Positions 13,619-18,089 of a stretch of DNA of 18,089 nt are shown piece after piece; the stretch's first letter is position 1; each line of letters opens with the position of its first letter. The DNA comes from Planctomycetota bacterium (GTDB taxonomy: Bacteria > Planctomycetota > Phycisphaerae > Sedimentisphaerales > Anaerobacaceae): NCBI GenBank assembly GCA_017885385.1, contig JAFNGF010000150.1, forward strand, positions 1-18,089, read 5' to 3'. Made by a program: the position numbers and the translations under genes. The notes under the pieces were generated by a model. It did no database searches. It had not been told where the DNA came from and saw only the letters and a program-made list of their open reading frames with translations.

Positions 13619-14275
13619 TTACTTTCTACCCGCAAGAACAAATGATGATTGGCCACTTCTCCAGGTATCGATAACTCTAAATCCACACCCCAATAGAATC
13701 CTGGCCATTTTTTTCTCGGGTAATATACCGTAGTAATAAATTCCTCTGTCGGAATATAGTATGTATCCGTCAAGATGTGGCGTCGCCCTTACCGAGTTGA
13801 TTACCCGCTTGAAATATGAATTCGTATACTGGTTCACTACAAGAATACGCCCTCTTGTTTTCAGGCACGTGAGAACGCTTCTCAAAGTCTTGGTCCGAAT
13901 AGGTTTGGAGGGTATCGCAGAAATCATATTGGCACATAAGACAAGATCATATTTTCGCCTAGGTTTTTCTAAAAACTCTTGTATGCAATACACATCGCTG
14001 TTAGACAAGTATTTTGCTGTATAGTTTTTCACTGTTGTACGTTGGTTACCAATCATCTGATGTCGCTCAATTTGGACTAACGAATCGACTAGATCCAGGT
14101 GATTACACTTCTCTGCTAAGTATCTTGCATACCTTAGCTTTCCACACCCTAAATCCAAAATACTCTTTACACTGTGCATGCGCTTTATCCATTCCACGAC
14201 TGTCTTTGAAGGCCGTAAAGTTGGTTTCGCGGCATTTTCGCTTCTTATCTCAAAGTTTCTTAGTTTGTAACGCAT
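13619..14275 (-). CDS. Class I SAM-dependent methyltransferase
   Basis: This 218-residue protein has the Rossmann-type methyltransferase core. Motif I is ILDLGCGKLRYARYLA (39-54) with DLGCG at 41-45. The acidic end of strand 2 is at D64 (LDLVDSL), and motif IV is YDLVLCANMISAIP (109-122). GRILVVNQY follows as strand 5. It lacks a target-recognition domain and the NPPY-type or DPPY-type motif of DNA-modifying enzymes, so a small molecule or protein substrate is more likely. It leads a two-gene unit with a four-helix membrane protein. The ribosome site before the ATG is weak. The pair is AT-rich and stands between two repeat fields. Substrate unknown. Confidence 0.82.
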   Translation of the reverse strand: MRYKLRNFEIRSENAAKPTLRPSKTVVEWIKRMHSVKSILDLGCGKLRYARYLAEKCNHLDLVDSLVQIERHQMIGNQRTTVKNYTAKYLSNSDVYCIQEFLEKPRRKYDLVLCANMISAIPSKPIRTKTLRSVLTCLKTRGRILVVNQYTNSYFKRVINSVRATPHLDGYILYSDRGIYYYGILPEKKMARILLGCGFRVIDTWRSGQSSFVLAGRK

Positions 14276-14470
14276 AATTCTTAATACAATTAAAAGATTG
14301 ATAAATGCTAATACCCAGTGAAAAAATTCTCCTACTGAAATAGTGACAACGCCCCCAAAGTTTCTGATTAACGCTTCAAAAGTTACCAGAAATCAAACGT
14401 GTGCCACAACTAACTATAGCATCCGACTACCCGCACGAACCTAAAATGAGTATTTTCCCATCCACCTTAT

Positions 14471-14515
14471 TTATCGGCTGAAATTCAGCCAATTATATCA
14501 ATTTCCGCCCGATAA
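14471..14515. repeat. Nested-hairpin repeat, copy 1
   Basis: TTATCGG and CCGATAA close the unit, and GGCTGAA-A-TTCAGCC lies inside. The unit recurs at 14603-14648 with a few changes. Confidence 0.65.
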
Positions 14516-14602
14516 TCGAAGGAAGTCGTAAGACCGTTTTCCTTCTTTCTAATCATGCCAAAGTGCAGGTGCATCCGCATCGGTGTGGACCCATTATAAT
14601 CC

Positions 14603-14648
14603 TATCGGCTAAAATTCAGCCAGATATAAAACAATCCCCGCCCGATAA
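14603..14648. repeat. Nested-hairpin repeat, copy 2
   Basis: TATCGGCT, AAAATTCAGCC and CCGCCCGATAA repeat the order and spacing of copy 1. The inner palindrome has one change (GGCTAAA in place of GGCTGAA), so its stem is shorter. Confidence 0.65.
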
Positions 14649-14777
14649 TGCGAAACCCTGTCCCTTCAACTGCGTTTAGAGCTTGCCCTGAGCGAAGTCG
14701 AATGCGCTTCGCGCAATACCGTATGTAGTCACGGAGATTTTGTCGGGAATTCGCTTGAGAAAAAGCGGCTTATCGGG

Positions 14778-14919
14778 TATAATACCAATTGCATTTATTT
14801 AATGCGCAGTGCGTAGGAACTCAAAAAATGTCATTGCGAGCGTGGCGAAGCAATCTCGAACACCGGTACATTCAAATTTCCAGGGCTAAGCGCTATTATT
14901 AAATGCAATTGGTATAATA
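14778..14919. mobile_element. MITE-like element with 30-bp inverted ends
   Basis: The left end (14778-14807) and the reverse complement of the right end (14890-14919) agree at about 25 of 30 bases, sharing ATACCAATTGCATTTA. The 142-bp unit has no coding capacity. Its interior holds the dispersed motif TGTCATTGCGAGCG (14829-14842). TA dinucleotides flank both ends, which would suit a Tc1/mariner-type (IS630) target site, but the ends themselves are TA-rich so this is weak. Confidence 0.6.
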
Positions 14920-15103
14920 TATACATAACAAATAAGCTAAAAGCTTATGGGTTAGAAGTTAAACGTTAAAACACGCTGTGTAAGTAGATGAGCGTATGAG
15001 AGGATGGGTAAAGGAGAAGCCCATAAACGCATTCACTCAATCCGTGTTTATCCGTGGAATCCGTGGTTAATGCTAAGAAGGCGGCGATCATTTTTACTAA
15101 ATT

Positions 15104-15240
15104 ATGCAAAACAAAGCCAATTTCCGAAAAGGCCAAATGAGCGTAAAACGCTATAGTAAAAAGGGATATGAGAATTTAGGCGTCTGGAGACTCGGCAAAA
15201 ACAAAGCCAATCAAAGCCAATTAAAGCCAAAGCCAATGTC
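15104..15240. repeat. Planctomycete-type 'NKAN' repeat
   Basis: The block carries repeated AAAGCCAAT units: one near 15114-15122 and a cluster at 15203-15237. Its plus-strand translation contains QNKANFRKGQMSVK and later KNKANQSQ. I recall such phrases as frequent spurious proteins in planctomycete genomes, caused by an intergenic repeat. The frame runs on through the antisense of tRNA-Ala and the nitroreductase gene, so it is not taken as a gene. Confidence 0.55.
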
Positions 15241-15272
15241 AAGATGGATTTGCACTATCGGCGAACGAAGAC

Positions 15273-15343
15273 TGGAGACGGGGGGAATCGAACCCCCATT
15301 TCCGCGATGCGACCGCGGCGTGCTCCCGTTATACCACGTCCCC
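15273..15343 (-). tRNA. tRNA-Ala (anticodon CGC)
   Basis: Read on the minus strand the 71-base gene folds fully. The acceptor stem GGGGACG/CGTCTCC has the G3-U70 pair that marks alanine tRNAs. The anticodon stem CCGCG/CGCGG carries loop GTCGCAT with anticodon CGC (codon GCG), and the T stem is GGGGG/CCCCC with loop TTCGATT. The D stem (GTAT/GCAC) has one A-C mismatch. The discriminator base is A and CCA is not encoded. Confidence 0.93.
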
Positions 15344-15430
15344 AAGTTTACCTATATGCCCTATTTTGTGAAAACCTTTGAGAGGCCAAACCTGCACCCG
15401 ACTCTGGCTAAGTTGCTGAAGCGCAACGAC

Positions 15431-15943
15431 TTAGAACCGCCATTTTTCGTAGCAAACTATCTTATCAAGCGACTCGCGCCGCGGTTCTTTTTTGCTGTCG
15501 GCTGGATAACCGACAGCCATCAATTCAATTATAGCAACATCTTCTGGAATGCCCACAATGGGTCGGACTTTTTCCGGGTAGAACGAGCCGATCCAGCAGG
15601 TTGCAAGTCCCAACTCCGCTGCCTGCAAGGCGATATGTTCGAGCGCGATAGCTACGTCGATCGGGCCGACCGCCTGGCCGCATCGCATCACCTCGTTGCT
15701 CACGCTGCAGGCAACAATTATCGCCCCAGCGTTTTGGAGAAAGGTTTGGTTATTCGCAGCTTGGGCGATCTTGCGCTTGGTTTCTTTATCTGTAACCACC
15801 ACAAAACGCCAATCCTGCAAGTTTTTTGCTGATGGTGCAAGCCGGGCGGCCTCAAGAATCTGTTCGAGCTTTTCCCGTTCTATCGGCTTATCCTGGTATG
15901 CCCGGCAGGAATACCTTTTGCGAATCACATCAAGCACTGTCAT
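15431..15943 (-). CDS. Nitroreductase-family flavoprotein
   Basis: This FMN-dependent oxidoreductase of 170 residues belongs to the nitroreductase superfamily. The N-terminal FMN-binding segment VLDVIRKRYSCRAYQDKPI (3-21) and EAARLAPSAKNLQDWRFVVV (31-50) are typical. Later LGLATCWIGSF and PEDVAIIELMAVGYPA give the second half of the fold. The length is that of short single-domain members. The start at 15943 has GAGGTG just upstream and begins the domain at once; the longer frame upstream adds only basic residues without family support. A promoter with -10 TATACT lies about 53 bases before the start and shares its -35 region with the tRNA-Val promoter. The substrate cannot be told. Confidence 0.9.
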   Translation of the reverse strand: MTVLDVIRKRYSCRAYQDKPIEREKLEQILEAARLAPSAKNLQDWRFVVVTDKETKRKIAQAANNQTFLQNAGAIIVACSVSNEVMRCGQAVGPIDVAIALEHIALQAAELGLATCWIGSFYPEKVRPIVGIPEDVAIIELMAVGYPADSKKEPRRESLDKIVCYEKWRF

Positions 15944-16002
15944 AAAGCACCTCGAATTCCCACGCCGATAGCGACTGGACTGACGAACAACCGCCGGATA
16001 TA

Positions 16003-16031
16003 AGTATAAAATCATGTGGGGATTGACGCAA
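16003..16031 (-). promoter_or_regulatory. Promoter of the nitroreductase gene
   Basis: On the minus strand TTGCGT (3 of 6, 16026-16031), a 17-base spacer and TATACT (5 of 6, 16003-16008) would start transcription near 15996. The -35 overlaps the TTGACG of the opposite promoter in the palindromic pair TTGACGCAA/TTGCGTCAA. Confidence 0.5.
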
Positions 16032-16049
16032 GGGGTAAGAGTATATTAT
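16023..16049 (+). promoter_or_regulatory. Probable promoter of tRNA-Val
   Basis: TTGACG (16023-16028, 5 of 6) is followed after a short 15-base spacer by TATTAT (16044-16049, 5 of 6). It starts transcription about ten bases before the tRNA. Confidence 0.45.
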
Positions 16050-16066
16050 TCTCTTGCTCAGAGTAA

Positions 16067-16140
16067 GGGCGATTAGCTCAGTTGGATAGAGCGCCTGCTT
16101 TACACGCAGGAGGTCGCAGGTTCAAGCCCTGCATCGCCCA
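16067..16140 (+). tRNA. tRNA-Val (anticodon UAC)
   Basis: The 74-base gene has a perfect cloverleaf: acceptor GGGCGAT/ATCGCCC, D stem GCTC/GAGC, anticodon stem CCTGC/GCAGG with loop TTTACAC (anticodon TAC, codon GTA), and T stem GCAGG/CCTGC. The discriminator is A; CCA is not encoded. It lies 243 bases before the TPR-hydrolase gene and could be an integration site. Confidence 0.95.
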
Positions 16141-16288
16141 TTACCTTCAGTCCTCTGTCGCCTAATGCGAGGCTTAGAGCAGATATGATTGCATAAAATA
16201 CGGGCGCTTCTTTAGTCCTTCCTGGTTCAGAGAGTCGCTTCCAAACCCTCAGCCCACGTATCCAAATACGCAAGCCCCCGATTCTCAT

Positions 16289-16317
16289 TTGCATTTCCGG
16301 CGACTTGCCCCTACAAT
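16289..16317 (+). promoter_or_regulatory. Possible promoter of the TPR-hydrolase gene
   Basis: TTGCAT (16289-16294, 3 of 6), 17 bases and TACAAT (16312-16317, 5 of 6) lie 66 bases before the start codon. This is the best match in the 243-base gap between tRNA-Val and the gene, which otherwise holds nothing I can identify. Confidence 0.35.
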
Positions 16318-16383
16318 ACGGCTTAGCCCTTTAATTCCTTGCACAACATGGGTGTCCCCAGGGACCCTAAGGGAGGTCTTGCG

Positions 16384-18089
16384 ATGACAGGCGACCGATG
16401 CGAGACTATTGAAACTATGCGCGAACGGTATCTGCATGAATACAGGTACATTCACAAGAAAACCGATCGCATCGCGTTCTTCGAGGACGTTGGCGACATG
16501 GCCGCAGCGGCGGGCGCTTCGGCCTGGAAAAAATTCGCCGATGGAATGTTGGCTTCGTTGCGTGAGGATATGGAAGCCGCACTCGCGTTCTTCGAAGAGG
16601 CACTCGCGCTCGACCCCCAAAACGCCTATGCGTGGTACGGCAAGGGCAACGTCCTGTGTGACCAGAAGCGCTACGACGAGGCGCTGGCGGCCTACGAGAA
16701 GTCGATCGCGCTCGACCCCGAATTTGCCTCTCCGTGGAACGGCAAGGGCACCGTCCTGGCAGATCAGAAGCGCTACGACGAGGCGCTGGCAGCGTACGAG
16801 AAGGCAATTGAGTTCGACCCGCAGCAACCAGGATTTGTTTACAACCTTGGCCTACTGCAATGGCAGCAAGGAAGATCTGTTGGTACTGCGGATGCGTTCC
16901 GTCGTGCAATTGAGTTGGGACTTGAATCGCCATGGAAGGAGGTAGCAGAATCCTGGGTCGAGCGGGCCGAGCGGATGATCGAATCGGAGGAAGCCGGGGA
17001 ACCGGAGGATGAACGCGAGCAGGCAGACCGATCGTCCGACGAGGCACTCGTCACCGATTTGTTCGAGGCGATGAAGAACGACCTGCCGACTATTCGGGAC
17101 AAGAAGATGGGATTCAAGAAACAGATTACTAAGTTGGTTGGCAAATCCCGGATCGTCGGCGAGGGCGGCGCGGACAACATGCTGCTCGTGCTCAGGGACT
17201 GGAACTCCTTCTCCCCCATTCTTCGGCAAGAATTTCGCGGGCAGGGCGGTCCGGGACCGGATGAGCGACTCGGGGGCGGCTACTTCCTCGTGTGGAAAGG
17301 ACACGGGATCGTAATCGATCCGGGCGTGGACTTCGTCACCCAACTGTATCGGAAAGGGTTGTCCATCGCCGACGTGAACACGGTTATTATCACACATTGC
17401 CACCTGGACCACACCCGCGACGTGGAGTCGCTGGTCGATCTGAACTACCGATACAACCGTGCAAAGGGATTCAAACCCCATCCGCCAAACAAGGATTTCC
17501 GGCGGATTCGCTTCCTTGCCTGCTACTCCGCATTCATGAAGTACAGCGAATACCTCAAGACCTCGGGCTGCTCCCGCAATCCCACACAACTGGAGCGGGG
17601 TGGCGACGCCAAGCGGATTACCGATTTTATCGACGTCCAGGCAGTTCCCGCACAACACTTGGACATCAACGGACGCGATGAGGAGGCGATTGGATTAGTC
17701 TTCGTGCTGAAGGATGAGAGCGGACCGGTCGTGCGCATTGGGATCACGTCGGATTCGAAATGGATCGAGTCGCTTCCCGAGAGCTTTACCGCCTGCGATG
17801 TAATGGTCGCTCATCTGGGGACTATCGAAGTCGGGGAAGAAAAGGCGAGCATGGGCGGAAAAGGGGAAGGGGCAGCGGACGCAGGCAAGGACGTAGACAC
17901 AGGAGGATTTCTGAAGACGGATTTGAAAAACCACCTCGGGACCAAGGGGTGCTTTCGCCTTCTCCAACGCGTGAAGCCGAAAGTCTTCGTCATCGGGGAG
18001 TTCGGCGAGGAGTTAATGGAGACTCGGTTCAAGATCATCCAGGTTTTCCACAAGCTCAAACCGCAAGAGACGCGCTTCGTACTTGGCGG
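16384..18089 (+). CDS. TPR-repeat protein with metallo-beta-lactamase-fold hydrolase domain (partial at window end)
   Basis: The frame is open from ATG 16384 to the window edge (568 codons and two bases, no stop), so the C-terminus is missing. GGGAGG lies seven bases before the ATG. The N-terminal part (about 60-185) is a TPR domain with repeats such as AYAWYGKGNVL and YDEALAAYEKSIALDP. A charged linker (about 195-235) follows. The hydrolase domain begins near 290 with GGGYFLVWKGHGIVIDPG. Its metal motif is HCHLDH (H338, H340, D342, H343), with further candidate ligands H425 (AQHLD), D457 (GITSDSKW), H477 (VAHLGT) and H517 (KNHLG). Then comes PKVFVIGEFGEEL. All ligands of an active two-metal site appear present, so it probably hydrolyses a phosphodiester or similar bond. 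Hydrolases of this look occur in some antiviral loci (for example next to STAND proteins), but that role is inferred. Base use differs from the neighbours, and the gene follows a tRNA. Confidence 0.85.
   Translation, partial: MTGDRCETIETMRERYLHEYRYIHKKTDRIAFFEDVGDMAAAAGASAWKKFADGMLASLREDMEAALAFFEEALALDPQNAYAWYGKGNVLCDQKRYDEALAAYEKSIALDPEFASPWNGKGTVLADQKRYDEALAAYEKAIEFDPQQPGFVYNLGLLQWQQGRSVGTADAFRRAIELGLESPWKEVAESWVERAERMIESEEAGEPEDEREQADRSSDEALVTDLFEAMKNDLPTIRDKKMGFKKQITKLVGKSRIVGEGGADNMLLVLRDWNSFSPILRQEFRGQGGPGPDERLGGGYFLVWKGHGIVIDPGVDFVTQLYRKGLSIADVNTVIITHCHLDHTRDVESLVDLNYRYNRAKGFKPHPPNKDFRRIRFLACYSAFMKYSEYLKTSGCSRNPTQLERGGDAKRITDFIDVQAVPAQHLDINGRDEEAIGLVFVLKDESGPVVRIGITSDSKWIESLPESFTACDVMVAHLGTIEVGEEKASMGGKGEGAADAGKDVDTGGFLKTDLKNHLGTKGCFRLLQRVKPKVFVIGEFGEELMETRFKIIQVFHKLKPQETRFVLG

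Larger units (their letters stand above)
14276..15103. other. Long non-coding accessory stretch with repeats
   Basis: No gene is supported. After an AT-rich part (14276-14460) that must hold the methyltransferase promoter, it contains two copies of a TATCGG-type nested hairpin (14471-14515, 14603-14648), a fragment CCCTGAGCGAAGTCGAA (14688-14702), a MITE-like element (14778-14919), an inverted repeat ATAAGCT-AAA-AGCTTAT (14932-14948) and three copies of ATCCGTG (15040-15065). Confidence 0.6.

Noticed and set aside
13600..13773. Longer start for the four-helix membrane protein
   Set aside because: These 58 codons are the methyltransferase gene read in another frame; the ATG at 13599 has GGGGAG upstream.
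14461..14660. The two TATCGG units as the beginning of a CRISPR array
   Set aside because: Only two diverged copies, a spacer that is too long, and no cas genes nearby.
15104..15832. Plus-strand frame of 242 codons beginning MQNKANFRK
   Set aside because: It joins an intergenic repeat, the antisense of tRNA-Ala (giving the phrase GGIEPPFPRCDRGVLPLYH) and the antisense of the nitroreductase gene. Such translations are well-known artefacts.
16100..16294. Minus-strand frame ending GDAGLEPATSCV
   Set aside because: Its end is the antisense of the tRNA-Val gene; the phrase is a common false protein in databases.
16285..17658. Minus-strand frames of 180, 210 and 268 codons under the TPR-hydrolase gene
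   Set aside because: They lie opposite a plus-strand frame with clear TPR repeats and metal-binding motifs and have no domain of their own.

Overview
The window looks like part of a Planctomycetota chromosome, probably from the Phycisphaerae/Sedimentisphaerales side. This is an inference. It rests on the style of the regulators (a PilZ protein of planctomycete type, a FliA-family sigma factor, an NtrC pair), on two tRNA genes without an encoded CCA end, and on an intergenic repeat whose translation contains the 'NKANFRK' phrase that I associate with planctomycete genomes. Most genes are on the minus strand.

1-7,320 is a signalling and motility-control region. A soluble PAS histidine kinase and an NtrC-type sigma-54 activator form an operon (1454-2599, then 50-1435). 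A small PilZ protein (3010-3363, plus strand) faces a FliA-type sigma factor (3390-4169). Upstream of the sigma factor lies an almost perfect sigma-28 promoter. Next come a FlgB-like rod protein without other flagellar structural genes (4577-5071), a short MerR-type regulator with a long and highly structured putative leader (5330-5695), and a GAF-GGDEF diguanylate cyclase (6207-7319). The common theme is c-di-GMP and flagellar-type gene control.

7,422-12,191 is a run of minus-strand metabolic and membrane genes. It holds a tight operon of a CNT nucleoside transporter, a cupin and a 2H phosphoesterase, then a DUF72/YecE protein, two small membrane proteins and an iron-sulfur flavoprotein. Several start regions here carry a GC hairpin followed by CTAAAYA.

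12,192-15,270 is accessory. Two fields of dispersed repeats, one holding a MITE-like element, flank a low-GC two-gene cassette: a SAM methyltransferase and a four-helix membrane protein. After it come tRNA-Ala(CGC), a nitroreductase and tRNA-Val(UAC).

From 16,384 to the right edge runs one long open frame with no stop in the window. It encodes TPR repeats followed by a metallo-beta-lactamase-fold hydrolase. It lies 243 bases past the tRNA-Val 3' end and is the best candidate here for the edge of an accessory or defence-type locus.
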